64,000 nucleotides of DNA from Nocardia jiangxiensis NBRC 101359 (GTDB taxonomy: Bacteria > Actinomycetota > Actinomycetes > Mycobacteriales > Mycobacteriaceae): NCBI RefSeq assembly GCF_000308615.1, contig NZ_BAGB01000009.1, positions 48,161 through 112,160 of the forward strand, read 5' to 3'. The translations under genes were made by a program, and so were the position numbers. The notes below the pieces were generated by a model, which made no database searches, was not told where the DNA came from, and was given only the letters and a program-made list of their open reading frames with translations. Shown piece after piece: positions 47,338 to 56,006 of the stretch; the first letter of the stretch is position 1, and the number at the start of each line of letters is the position of its first letter.

Positions 47338-47828
47338 CATCGCGAGGAAATCGTCTTCCGATCCTGACCGCCGTCGCGGCCGTACTGCTGGTCGCGGCCG
47401 TGACCGTCGGAGTGTTCACCGGAATCCGGTTCTGGAACGACCGGCAGGCCGAACAGGCTCGCAGTGCCTCGGTCGACGCCGCGCGGCACACGGTGTCGGC
47501 GATGTTCACCTACGACTTCAACAACGTCGACACGCAGCTGCCCAAGGCCGCCGAGGCGTTGACCCCCTCCTTCAAGAGCGACTACCTGAAATTGATCGAT
47601 CAGGCCATCGCGCCGGGGGCCAAGCAGAAGCAGCTCACGGTGCAGGCCACCACGCAGGCGGCCGGCGTCGTGTCCGCCGACCGCTCGCACGCGGTGGTGC
47701 TGCTGTACCTGAACCAGGTGACGACCAGTAAGGATTCACCGCAGGGCACCGTCACCCCGAGCCGGGTGCGGGTATCGCTGGAGAACGACGGCGGTCACTG
47801 GCTCGTCGGGCAGGTCACCCCGATCTGA
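47334..47828 (+). CDS. mas4B: Mce4-associated membrane protein B (Rv3492c-like)
   Basis: A 164-residue Mce-associated protein. Membrane helix residues 11-30, then a NTF2-like periplasmic domain (VSAMFTYDFNNVDTQLPKAAEALTPSFKSDYLKLID). Last gene of the mce4 operon, overlapping mas4A by four bases. It ends 22 bases before the convergent otsA; I see no strong hairpin between them. Confidence 0.88.
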   Translation: MTSRGNRLPILTAVAAVLLVAAVTVGVFTGIRFWNDRQAEQARSASVDAARHTVSAMFTYDFNNVDTQLPKAAEALTPSFKSDYLKLIDQAIAPGAKQKQLTVQATTQAAGVVSADRSHAVVLLYLNQVTTSKDSPQGTVTPSRVRVSLENDGGHWLVGQVTPI

Positions 47829-47850
47829 GGTCGCTGAGCGAAAGCCGTTG

Positions 47851-49392
47851 CTAGCGGCCGGGATCCAGGTCCGCGTCCGACAGCAGTGCGCTGCCCGCGA
47901 CCTGTCCCTGGGCCAGTGCGTCGAGAAACGCTCTGGCCCAACGGTCCACGTCGTGCGCGAGGACCTGGCGGCGCAGCGCGCGCATGCGGCGGCGACGGGT
48001 GTCGGGATTGTCGGTGAGCGCGGCCATGATGGCGTCCTCGACGCTGTCCAGGTCGTGCGGGTTGCACAGGTACGCCTGGCGCAATTCGGCTGCGGCTCCG
48101 GTGAATTCGCTCAGCACCAGCGCGCCGTTGAGACCGCTGTGGCTGGCCACGTACTCCTTGGCGACCAGATTCATGCCGTCGCGCAACGGGGTCACCAGCA
48201 TGGCGTCGGCGGCGACGAAGAAGGCGAGCAGTTCCTCGCGCGGAATCGGCCGGTGCAGATAGTGCACGACCGGATAACCGACGCGGGCGAATTCGCCGTT
48301 GATGCGGCCGACCTGGCGTTCGATATCGCCGCGCATCTGGATGTAGCTCTGCACCCGCTCGCGGCTGGGCGTGGCCAACTGCACCATCACCGTGTCGGCC
48401 GGATCGATCCGGCCCTCGCGTAACAATTCCTCGAGCGCGGCCAGGCGGATATCGATGCCCTTGGTGTAGTCGAGCCGATCCACGCCCAGCAGAATGTGTT
48501 TCGGGTTGCCGAGCTCGGCGCGGATCTGTGCGGCCCGCTCGCGCACCGAACGTCGCCGGGACTGCTCGTCGAGTTCGGCGGAGGCGATCGAGATCGGGAA
48601 CGCGCCGACCCGTACCGTACGGAAACCCACCTGCACCACACCGAGTTTCGAGCGCACGCCGACGGTGCCGCGGGAAGTCGGTTGTCCGGCAAGGCGTTTG
48701 GCCAGATACAGGAAGTTCTGCGCGCCGCCGGGTAAGTGGAAGCCGATCAGGTCCGCGCCCAGCAGACCCTCGATGATCTCGGTCCGCCACGGCATCTGCA
48801 TGAACAGTTCCACCGGCGGGAACGGGATGTGCAGGAAGAAGCCGATCGTCACATCGGGGCGAAGCATCCGGAGCATCTTGGGCACCAGTTGCAGTTGATA
48901 GTCCTGCACCCAGACCGTGGCGCCCTCGGCGGCCACCTTCGCGGTGTACTCCGCGAAACGCCGGTTGACCTCGACGTATGCGCTCCACCAGTGTCGCCGG
49001 TACTCCGGCCGTACGATCACGTCGTGATACAGCGGCCACAGGGTGCCGTTGGAGAATCCCTCGTAGTAGTCCGCGACCTCGGTGGCGGTGAGCGGCACCG
49101 GATGCAGTTCCAGGCCGTCTTCGATGATCGGGTCCAGGTCCACGTCGGGGACTCCGGCCCAGCCCACCCAGGCGCCATTGTTGTTGCGCAGCACCGGTTC
49201 CAGTGCGGTGACCAGTCCGCCGGGACTGCGCTTCCAGCGGGTGGTGCCGTCGGGCAGCTGTTGCAGATCCACCGGCAGGCGGTTGGCGACCACGACGAAT
49301 CCGGAACCCGCGCCGTGTCGAGCTGTCGCGGGAGATTGGGCCCCCGCGTCCGATCTTCGCTGATCCGACGGGTATGCGCTCATCTGGTCCAT
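47851..49392 (-). CDS. otsA: OtsA, trehalose-6-phosphate synthase
   Basis: A 513-residue family 20 glycosyltransferase. The N-terminal loop [11 protein letters not shown] binds UDP-glucose. Next come [15 protein letters not shown] and [14 protein letters not shown], and [16 protein letters not shown]. The C-terminal half has [19 protein letters not shown] and [13 protein letters not shown]. It makes trehalose-6-phosphate from glucose-6-phosphate and UDP/GDP-glucose, feeding trehalose and trehalose mycolates. The place next to mce4 is the same as in M. tuberculosis (Rv3490). GGAGG before ATG 49392 decides that start over one three codons later. Confidence 0.93.
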   Translation of the reverse strand: MDQMSAYPSDQRRSDAGAQSPATARHGAGSGFVVVANRLPVDLQQLPDGTTRWKRSPGGLVTALEPVLRNNNGAWVGWAGVPDVDLDPIIEDGLELHPVPLTATEVADYYEGFSNGTLWPLYHDVIVRPEYRRHWWSAYVEVNRRFAEYTAKVAAEGATVWVQDYQLQLVPKMLRMLRPDVTIGFFLHIPFPPVELFMQMPWRTEIIEGLLGADLIGFHLPGGAQNFLYLAKRLAGQPTSRGTVGVRSKLGVVQVGFRTVRVGAFPISIASAELDEQSRRRSVRERAAQIRAELGNPKHILLGVDRLDYTKGIDIRLAALEELLREGRIDPADTVMVQLATPSRERVQSYIQMRGDIERQVGRINGEFARVGYPVVHYLHRPIPREELLAFFVAADAMLVTPLRDGMNLVAKEYVASHSGLNGALVLSEFTGAAAELRQAYLCNPHDLDSVEDAIMAALTDNPDTRRRRMRALRRQVLAHDVDRWARAFLDALAQGQVAGSALLSDADLDPGR

Positions 49393-49461
49393 TACTGGAA
49401 CCTCCGGTTTGCCGCGGGCCGGGAGAGCCCTGTGGAGTTGTAGTCGTGCGGGTCGGGGCTG

Positions 49462-49629
49462 TTATTCGCCCCGGCCGCCGGGAGCGATGCCGAGCATGGA
49501 CAGCAGCATCCGGCATTCGTCCGCATCTTCAGCGTAGGCGGCGACGACCCGCTGGGCCTGTCGAGCAGTCTCGTCGGCGAGCGGCTCCAGATCGTCGTCC
49601 GCGATGTCGTTGGCGCCCTTCGCGGCCAT
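49462..49629 (-). CDS. Small conserved protein upstream of otsA (Rv3489-like)
   Basis: A 55-residue acidic protein (NDIADDDLEPLADETARQAQRVV, then an ECRMLLSMLGI helix). No known domain. A short orthologue accompanies otsA in mycobacteria (Rv3489), so it is a real gene of unknown function, probably cotranscribed with otsA. Starts at ATG 49629 after a GAGAGG. Confidence 0.7.
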   Translation of the reverse strand: MAAKGANDIADDDLEPLADETARQAQRVVAAYAEDADECRMLLSMLGIAPGGRGE

Positions 49630-49829
49630 CCTCGTGTCCTCTCGTCTATGGGTTGGGTTCTCACGGTTGCGAGATGTCAATGGTATCGGTCGTTGAAATG
49701 GGGGCGGTTCGGTCGGTCCATACCGGGTATGAACGTGACATCCGCGGCAACCCTGAAACGGGGAAGTTCGGGTCGGCTATACCTTTGGGAAGACAGTACG
49801 AAGTGTAGACAGAAAGGGTTTGGAACATC

Positions 49830-50663
49830 ATGCCGTTGGCCACGGTGAACGGAATCGCACTGAACTATCAGGTGAAGGGGGACAAGGCCAAGGGCAGCGA
49901 TATCAAGGGCGCCGCCCCGCTGGTCGTCCTGGTCATGGGGACCGGAAGTCCGGGGCGGGTGTGGGAGTTGCACCAGGTTCCCGCACTGGTCGCGGCCGGA
50001 TATCGGGTGTGCACTTTCGACAATCGCGGCATCGCCCCGTCCTACGAGGCCGCGAACGGGATGACCATCGAGGACCTGGTCGGCGATACCGCCGCGCTGA
50101 TCGAACTCCTGGACGAGGGCCCGGTGCTGCTGGCCGGGACGTCGATGGGTGCGCGGGTCGCACAGGAACTCGCGCTGGCCCGTCCCGATCTGGTGCGCAA
50201 GGCGGTGTTCCTGGCCGGTCACGGGCGGTTGGACCAGTTCCAGAAGACTTTGTCGCTCGGTGAGCACGAACTCGATGCCAGCGGGGTGAAGCTGCCGCCG
50301 AAGTACGAGGCCGCACTGACCGCTGTGATGAATCTTTCACCGGCGACGCTTGCCGAGGTCAATGCGGCGCGGGACTGGCTGGACCTGTTCGAGTTCACCG
50401 GCGGTCCGGTCGCACCCGGAATCCGGGCGCAGCGCGCGATGGATCACGATTTCGACCGGTTGCAGGCCTACCGCGGCATCAAGGTGCCGTGCCTGTCGGT
50501 CGGATTCGCCGACGACCGGATGATCCCGCCGTATCTGGCCCGCGAGGTCGCGCAGGTCATCCCCGCCGCGCGGTACCAGGAGATTCCGGACGCCGGGCAC
50601 TACGGCTATCTCGAGCGTCCCGACGCGGTCAACAAGGTGCTGCTGGAGTTCTTCGCCGGCTGA
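49830..50663 (+). CDS. Alpha/beta-fold hydrolase
   Basis: A 277-residue alpha/beta hydrolase. The N-terminal strand VVLVMGTGSPGRVWELHQVPALVAAGYRVCTFDNRG gives the oxyanion hole and cap entry. The nucleophile is S105 in GTSMGAR, the acid lies in GFADDRMIPPYLA, and the histidine in AGHYGYLERPD. An insertion with KGDKAKGSDIKGA near the N-terminus is unusual but fits between strands. Substrate unknown. A single gene, divergent from otsA and its small companion. Confidence 0.84.
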   Translation: MPLATVNGIALNYQVKGDKAKGSDIKGAAPLVVLVMGTGSPGRVWELHQVPALVAAGYRVCTFDNRGIAPSYEAANGMTIEDLVGDTAALIELLDEGPVLLAGTSMGARVAQELALARPDLVRKAVFLAGHGRLDQFQKTLSLGEHELDASGVKLPPKYEAALTAVMNLSPATLAEVNAARDWLDLFEFTGGPVAPGIRAQRAMDHDFDRLQAYRGIKVPCLSVGFADDRMIPPYLAREVAQVIPAARYQEIPDAGHYGYLERPDAVNKVLLEFFAG

Positions 50664-50810
50664 GGCGATCCGCCCGAGGAGGTAACGCCCCGACGGTAAC
50701 GCCGCTCTTGCTAGGGTCGACATTACGGATGGGGGTCGCTCTGGCGGCCGTCAGTGTTTCGTACCCATAGCGCGTCCCAACACACACAGCGCCAGTATCA
50801 GTGAGGTGAG

Positions 50811-51053
50811 ATGAGCACCAACCCCTTCGATGACGAAGACGGCCGCTTCTTCGTTCTGGTCAACGACGAGGAGCAGCATTCCCTCTGGCCGGCATTCGCG
50901 GAGGTTCCTGCCGGTTGGCGAGTCGTGTTCGGTGAGGACAGCCGGGCTGCCTGCGTCGAGTACGTCGAGAAGAACTGGACCGATATGCGTCCCAAGAGCC
51001 TGCGCGATGCGATGGCCGCCGACGATGCGGCCCGGCAGTCCAGCCAGTCCTGA
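50811..51053 (+). CDS. MbtH-like protein without nearby NRPS
   Basis: An 80-residue MbtH-like protein. The core [20 protein letters not shown], the SLWPAF and PAGWRVVF segments, and the conserved tryptophans W26, W36 and W56 are all present. MbtH proteins bind and support adenylation domains of non-ribosomal peptide synthetases and are normally encoded beside them; none is visible within the window. It could serve a distant NRPS in trans. GAGGTG precedes ATG 50811. It lies 144 bases before tRNA-Thr. Confidence 0.88.
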   Translation: MSTNPFDDEDGRFFVLVNDEEQHSLWPAFAEVPAGWRVVFGEDSRAACVEYVEKNWTDMRPKSLRDAMAADDAARQSSQS

Positions 51054-51197
51054 TCGCAACCGCTCGATACCGCGTGGGCACGATGAACCGGCGACCGCAT
51101 GCCACCCTCATGCGGTCGCCCGGATCTCCCCATCCCCGGTGACCACGCCTTTTCTCCCCCGGCCATCCTCCCGGTTATGATGGCTGCGCTTTTCCCC

Positions 51198-51272
51198 GCC
51201 TCCTTAGCTCAGTGGTAGAGCACTCGCCTTGTAAGCGAAAGGTCGTCAGTTCAATCCTGACAGGGGGCTCCA
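51198..51272 (+). tRNA. tRNA-Thr(TGT)
   Basis: The cloverleaf is complete. Acceptor stem GCCTCCT/AGGGGGC has one G-T wobble. D-arm GCTC/GAGC. The anticodon stem encloses CTTGTAA with anticodon TGT. The T-arm GTCAG/CTGAC surrounds TTCAATC, and CCA is encoded. The first anticodon-stem pair is a C-A mismatch. The 3' end is the integration site of the element to the right. Confidence 0.93.
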
Positions 51273-51285
51273 CTGAAAACACCTC

Positions 51286-52527
51286 CTAACCTGTGTGTTT
51301 GCGGTTCTTGGACTTCTTGCGAGTCGCGGCCGCGGAGGGGGCTTGGTCACACTTGGTCACAAGTCCCTCCCAGATCTTCGCCGCGTCCCTGATCGCGTCG
51401 TCCTGAGCGTGGACGTAGGTCCGCATCGTGAAGGCGCTGTCCGCGTGACCGAGCCACGCGGCGATGACGGCGACCGGCACTCCCTGGAGATGCATCAGCG
51501 TCCCCGAGGTGTGCCGAGCGTCGTGCAGCCGGATCTTGCGAACCTTGGCGGTGCCGCAGATTTCCGTCCAGAAGTCCGACAGTGAGTCGGGGTGGTAGGA
51601 CTGGCCTACCTCGTTCACAACCACGTGTGTGCCCGGTCCGTAGAGGTTTCCCAGCTGAAGCTTCTCGGCTGCTTGCTGCGCCTTGGCCCGCTTCAGAACC
51701 CTGTGCAACGTCGGCGTGAGCGGCAGGGTTCGAGCCGACTCCGCGGTCTTTGTGTTGTATTCGACCGCTTCGCCTTTCGCGCTCACCCGGTTGTTGGCGA
51801 TCGTGAGTGTGCCGTGGTCACCGGCCTCGAAGTCGATATCCGACCACCGCAGACCACCGATCTCACCTCGCCGGAGCCCCGACAGCGCCAAGTGCCACGC
51901 GTGCCCGCGACGATCCTTGTCCGCCTCGGCCAGCAGCGTGCGGACCTCGGCTTCGGTGAAGGTCTCCATCGTCTTCTTGGTGCCTGGCATACGGTCCACC
52001 AGCGAAGCGAGGTTGCGGGCGAGCTGACCTTGGGCGACCAGCGAGCCCAGCACGTTCTCGATGCGGTCGAGCATCGGGTTGACGGTCTGCGGACCCCACG
52101 GGGCGCGTTTGCAGTCGCCGGTCTTGTCGTTGGCCCGCATTCCAGTGACCAGGTCGTTGACCAGGTCATCGAGATGCTTTTTGGTCAGCTGCTGAACGGG
52201 CAGGCTCCCGTGGCGGTCTCGTAGCGGCTGCAACGCGTAGGTATAGGCGGTCAAGGTCGTCTTCTTGATGCGCTTGCCCGCGAGCCAATCCGCACAGGCC
52301 TGCTCGATGGTCAGCTCCGTCGTCGGTACGTAGATGCCCTTGTTGACCTGGAACAGAACCTCGGCCAGCTTCTCCTTGGCCTCATCGGCGGTGTCGTAGG
52401 TTGCCTTGAACTGGGCGCGTCTGCCGGTCGTGGGGTTGATCCCGACATCGACGCAGAGCTTGTATCGTTCGGTGCCGTTCTTCAGGGCCTTCTTCTTGAT
52501 CTGTGGTGGAAGTTGTTGTCTTGCCAT
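51286..52527 (-). CDS. int: Tyrosine recombinase, integrase of the element
   Basis: A 413-residue tyrosine recombinase. The N-terminal AP2-like arm-binding domain (residues 1-65) has KKKALKNGTERYKLCVDVGINP. A SAM-like core-binding domain covers 70-180. The catalytic domain has R219 (SGLRRGE), K260 (NTKTAES), H335 and R338 (LHDARHTSG), H361 (WLGHAD) and Y371 (MRTYVHA). All active-site residues are present, so it should be functional. It integrates at the 3' end of tRNA-Thr. The stop lies 14 bases from that tRNA, so the att core and the gene end are adjacent. ATG 52527 was chosen over an upstream GTG/TTG run. Confidence 0.93.
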   Translation of the reverse strand: MARQQLPPQIKKKALKNGTERYKLCVDVGINPTTGRRAQFKATYDTADEAKEKLAEVLFQVNKGIYVPTTELTIEQACADWLAGKRIKKTTLTAYTYALQPLRDRHGSLPVQQLTKKHLDDLVNDLVTGMRANDKTGDCKRAPWGPQTVNPMLDRIENVLGSLVAQGQLARNLASLVDRMPGTKKTMETFTEAEVRTLLAEADKDRRGHAWHLALSGLRRGEIGGLRWSDIDFEAGDHGTLTIANNRVSAKGEAVEYNTKTAESARTLPLTPTLHRVLKRAKAQQAAEKLQLGNLYGPGTHVVVNEVGQSYHPDSLSDFWTEICGTAKVRKIRLHDARHTSGTLMHLQGVPVAVIAAWLGHADSAFTMRTYVHAQDDAIRDAAKIWEGLVTKCDQAPSAAATRKKSKNRKHTG

Positions 52528-52619
52528 GTGTTTGCTGTTCCTTTCACTAATCCCCCTTGTCGCCAAGAAAAATCCGGGGCGAGCGGATCGTCAAGATCAA
52601 AAAAGTTGCCTGAAGATTG

Positions 52620-53945
52620 CTACTGCTGACGCTTCAGGCTGGACAGGTAGTCGTCGATCTGGCTGTCGGTGACGAACCGCCGCGACCCGATCCGGATGCT
52701 CGGCAAAGCTCCGGACGCCAGTAGCTCGAACACCGTTGTGCGGCTCACCCGCAAGATCCTCGGGACCTCCGCCAGCGTGTGCAGACGTTCGTGTCCTGCC
52801 GATGGTGGCCCTGGGGTGTCGTGCTCGGCCGGAGGCTGCTCGCGGACGTTCGGGTCGACGTCAAGGGATGGCTTGGTGTGGGCTCGGCGGCCGTGATGGA
52901 CTCCCGTGCAGCCCTGCCGGGGTCTGGGCCCGCGATTGTCGTCAACGCGAAAGAACTGTCCGATGGCCAGTCTGTTGTTCCTGCAGCCGCGGTAAGGAGA
53001 CAGGACGATCTTGGTCGGGGTGTAACCGCTGTCGGGATTGAGCACTCGCACCACGCCCTCGTCCGGCGCGACGGCGGTAGTGAGTCGAGCGTGGTCTTCG
53101 GGTGGGAAGAGTTCGTCGGGGGAGCGGGTGCAGTCGAACCACGGTGGGGGATCGCTCAGCCAGTGGACGATGGTGCCGTCGGGGATGTGGACGACGCCGA
53201 GGTAGGTGCCGGCAGACCGGAGGTACTCGCGTAGCCCTTGCTGTTCGAGAGTCGCTGTGGGCGGTCGGGAGGTATCGGAGGTCAGATCCTCGAGGAGTCC
53301 CCAGGCGCCGATCGTGTGGCTGTCGTGACGCGTGCGAATCGTTGCCTGCCAGAGCATTTCACGATTGTCGGCATGTCGAACCGTTCCCATGGTTTGCAGC
53401 CGAGCGTGCTCCTTGGGGCGGTAGAGCAGGTTGAACACGGCCTCGTGGTCGTCGAACCTGGAGGCGTAGCGCCAGAAGGTCGCGAGGGGCACTTCGGGAA
53501 CGAATATGGCGTCCGATATCCCGGCCATTCGGGTGCAGTCGGGCGTCAGGCGCACCATCCTGCTGGCGAGGTCCCAGACGACACCGGTCGCGCGCCGCGG
53601 TTCAGGTGGTTCCAGATCTGCTGGGCCGAGCCAGAATCGGACTCCGTGCACCTGCTCGTTCGGGCCTAGAACTGGAAGTGCGCGAAAGATGCAGTGGTGC
53701 TTGTCTTTCCTGATCGGCCAATCGATCGGCTCACTGCGATCCCGTACCGCGATGATGTGCCGGTACAAGTCGTCCGCGGTCACGTATGTGCCGAGCTGCG
53801 CATTGTTGATGGCACGTTCGAGGACTCGGTGCGTTGAGGTGAACTCGCGCGTGCTGTCGCCGCTGGAGACGACCGTGGGGGAGGCGGCAGGGTCGAGAGT
53901 CTCGATCATCGTCCAAGGCGTGGGCTTGGGGTTCGCGGTCTGCAT
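52620..53945 (-). CDS. Sensory-type protein fused to a C-terminal excisionase-type HTH
   Basis: A 441-residue protein. Residues 385-441 (LHTLAEVPRILRVSRTTVFELLASGAL, then IRIGSRRFVTDSQIDDYL) are a typical excisionase/AlpA helix-turn-helix. Residues 1-360 contain two or more alpha/beta regions that look like GAF/PAS sensory domains (FWRYASRFDDHEAVFNLLY, TIRTRHDSHTIGAWGLLEDLT, and a second LGVVHIPDGTIVHWLSDPPPWF). Ordinary Xis proteins are only 60-80 residues. Located directly upstream of int on the same strand, it is the element's best excisionase candidate, perhaps activated by a ligand or redox signal. It follows an 88-residue gene after 11 bases. The sensor assignment rests on sequence character only. 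Confidence 0.7.
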   Translation of the reverse strand: MQTANPKPTPWTMIETLDPAASPTVVSSGDSTREFTSTHRVLERAINNAQLGTYVTADDLYRHIIAVRDRSEPIDWPIRKDKHHCIFRALPVLGPNEQVHGVRFWLGPADLEPPEPRRATGVVWDLASRMVRLTPDCTRMAGISDAIFVPEVPLATFWRYASRFDDHEAVFNLLYRPKEHARLQTMGTVRHADNREMLWQATIRTRHDSHTIGAWGLLEDLTSDTSRPPTATLEQQGLREYLRSAGTYLGVVHIPDGTIVHWLSDPPPWFDCTRSPDELFPPEDHARLTTAVAPDEGVVRVLNPDSGYTPTKIVLSPYRGCRNNRLAIGQFFRVDDNRGPRPRQGCTGVHHGRRAHTKPSLDVDPNVREQPPAEHDTPGPPSAGHERLHTLAEVPRILRVSRTTVFELLASGALPSIRIGSRRFVTDSQIDDYLSSLKRQQ

Positions 53946-53956
53946 GGTTCGCCCCC

Positions 53957-54223
53957 TCAGCGCTCTGCGTCGTCGGCTGCAAAGGCGACCGCGAGATTCG
54001 AGAACTGTTGGGCGACTGCATCGCTGTTGTTCGCGCCCATGCCACGCTGGAACTCGGTGACCATGGCGGCGATGATGCGACCTGGACGTAGAGCGGTCGG
54101 AGGGTCCGCCAATAGCTTCAATGATTCGGCGAGCGCGTACTCGTCGTGACGGGCTGCGTGGGCGAGGATCGCCAGTGCCAGCTGTTGCTCGTATGCCGAT
54201 GCTTGGTGGGGCGACGGTTCCAT
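53957..54223 (-). CDS. Small helical protein upstream of the sensor-excisionase gene
   Basis: An 88-residue, mostly helical protein (YEQQLALAILAHAARHDEYALAESLKLLADPPTALRPGRIIAAMV). No domain recognised. AAAGG precedes ATG 54223, and only 11 bases separate its stop from the next start, so it is cotranscribed with the sensor-excisionase gene and perhaps binds it. Longer in-frame options upstream overlap a stretch without a ribosome binding site. Confidence 0.55.
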   Translation of the reverse strand: MEPSPHQASAYEQQLALAILAHAARHDEYALAESLKLLADPPTALRPGRIIAAMVTEFQRGMGANNSDAVAQQFSNLAVAFAADDAER

Positions 54224-54453
54224 GGCGGTGCCTTTCGAGGCGGACTGATCGTTGGGTGTCCGGACCTCGAAGACACGAAGACGACCCGAGGCCCGATGGC
54301 ATGCCGCTTCCCCGGTAGGGAAACGATGGCCGTGCACCGGGTGAAGTCCGGTGTCGGCTGGTGCTCATCGGCGCCGGAAAACCTCGGATCGCCGGAAGTC
54401 TTGAAGAATGTAGTTGTCGTACAACAGTTTTCGAGGTAGAGGTGGGACGCCAG
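54224..54453. promoter_or_regulatory. Likely promoter of the sensor-excisionase operon
   Basis: A 230-base gap without a gene. The inverted repeat GTTGTCGTACAAC at about 54415-54427 (5-bp arms, 3-base centre) is a possible operator. The left half is GC-rich, the right half less so. Confidence 0.35.
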
Positions 54454-55647
54454 TTATGTCTGGTCGTCTATCCAGAAATCGATATTCGCCTGGGGCCGAG
54501 CGTAATCGGCCAGTGGTGTGCACACAGCCTGCAGCGCAATCCAGGCAGCATCGTCGAAAAATCGTATGCGCAGGGCGACCCTCGTCGGGCGATTGCGGGC
54601 AAGGTCGGCGATCGCCTGCAGGACTTTGGATACGTCGTCCGGATGTACCTGCGGATTTCGGTGCCGCCAGGCGGCGATACGGGAGTCGTCCTCGCAGTGG
54701 AACGAGTGCATCAACGTGGTGCGCAGGTCCATCAGGACTGAGCCGTGGGCGCGAGTGGCGCGGTTGGCCAGGTGTTCGGTCAGCGGGTCGTGGTTGGGAG
54801 CAGGCACCACAGCGGTGAGGTCGGCGATGACTGCACGCACGATGCGTGAGCCGTGCTGATCGGTCGCGGCTCGTGCGGCCATCCACAGATGTCGTCGTAC
54901 TTTCGTGACAGGGTCGTCCACCACAAGGCTCTTGCACCAACGGGAGGCAGGTTCGAACGGGTCGAACATGGCGATGAGCTCAAGGCGCTTGTCTATCCAC
55001 ACGACTCGTTCCAGCAATGCCGGTAGAGTCCACGTCCGATCGAGATGAAAGTGTTCTGGCACAACGTAATCCGGCCGCCCGAAGTGGGCCAGATAGTCCG
55101 CGTCGAACTCGAGCGGAATCAGTGGTACAGGCTGGCTGGAATCCTCAGGAGAGCCAATCTGCATCTGGAGAGCGTGAACTGCCCCCGAAGGGCCCAACAC
55201 GGGTCGACAGCTGGCCGGTAGACGTCGGCCCCCGACGTCGAAGTTCGCGACCACAGGTCGGCCATCGTCCGCGGCGTGCTGGAGAAGTTCCAGTCCTTGC
55301 TCTGCGAACTCGGGTGCCAGGTGAAAGAGTTGCGTCTCACGGATTCTGCGGAACATGCGCTGGAACCGGCGTGGTCCGACGGTATCGACGATCACGGTCG
55401 GCTCTAGGGCCTTGCCCGCAAGGCACTCGGCGGTGAACCCGAACCCAGAGGCGGTGCCGGCCGATCCCTCTACTGCGGCGTGGTGGGCGCGGTGCGGCAC
55501 CGGTGGTGAGCAACGCGCGGGAGTTCCGATTCCACTCGACTGCTCGGATGTGAAGATGTCGGCTTTGAGCGGACTGATCCTTCCTGCGGAGTTACGTGCG
55601 CGGCATGCGCCCTCCTTGTCGCCGGAAATATCTGCAGATGACTTCAT
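54454..55647 (-). CDS. Second sensory-type protein, no HTH
   Basis: A 397-residue protein. After a variable N-terminus (1-80) there are two alpha/beta regions. One around 90-190 contains FQRMFRRIRETQLFHLAPEF and LQHAADDGRPVVANFDVGG. A second around 210-300 contains FHLDRTWTLPALLERVVWIDKRLELIAMFDPFEPASRW and LWMAARAATDQHGSRIVRAVIADLT. The second part has the same order of features as the sensory part of the excisionase-fusion protein, suggesting distant paralogy. No DNA-binding domain is present. It diverges from the XRE/MmyB regulator gene. AGGGGA precedes ATG 55647. Function unknown; regulatory partner of the element is a guess. Confidence 0.6.
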   Translation of the reverse strand: MKSSADISGDKEGACRARNSAGRISPLKADIFTSEQSSGIGTPARCSPPVPHRAHHAAVEGSAGTASGFGFTAECLAGKALEPTVIVDTVGPRRFQRMFRRIRETQLFHLAPEFAEQGLELLQHAADDGRPVVANFDVGGRRLPASCRPVLGPSGAVHALQMQIGSPEDSSQPVPLIPLEFDADYLAHFGRPDYVVPEHFHLDRTWTLPALLERVVWIDKRLELIAMFDPFEPASRWCKSLVVDDPVTKVRRHLWMAARAATDQHGSRIVRAVIADLTAVVPAPNHDPLTEHLANRATRAHGSVLMDLRTTLMHSFHCEDDSRIAAWRHRNPQVHPDDVSKVLQAIADLARNRPTRVALRIRFFDDAAWIALQAVCTPLADYARPQANIDFWIDDQT

Positions 55648-56006
55648 TGGAATCCCCTACCGGTCGAATTAAGAACGGATGCAGGTCCTTCGGACCTTTC
55701 GGATCGGCGCTTCTGTGGCAGCCAGTTCCGTGTGATGGTTCATGTGATTCATGACACCATTCTCGAGACGGCGTGTCGACGCCTCCCAGTGATGCTGACC
55801 AGCGGTATCGCCGGTCAGAGTTAGTTGGAGATCCGCCGATGAAAACCGGTGTGCGGTTTGTATAAGCGCAGATTCCGGACTCTTGGTTCAAGATCGAGAA
55901 CGAGTGCGGGCAGATACGATGACTGAGTGAACGTCGGCCATAATGCGTACTCGTCCACGAATACTGTGAATTCCATCCGGTGCCAGCGCAGGGGAGCGAG
56001 GCACCG
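55648..56006. promoter_or_regulatory. Divergent control region of the element
   Basis: 359 bases without a gene, between the second sensory protein and the XRE/MmyB gene. Two inverted repeats are visible: CTGACC/GGTCAG (55795-55800 and 55813-55818), and AAACCG/CGGTTT with a 5-base centre (55843-55848 and 55854-55859). These are candidate operators for the XRE protein. Confidence 0.45.
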
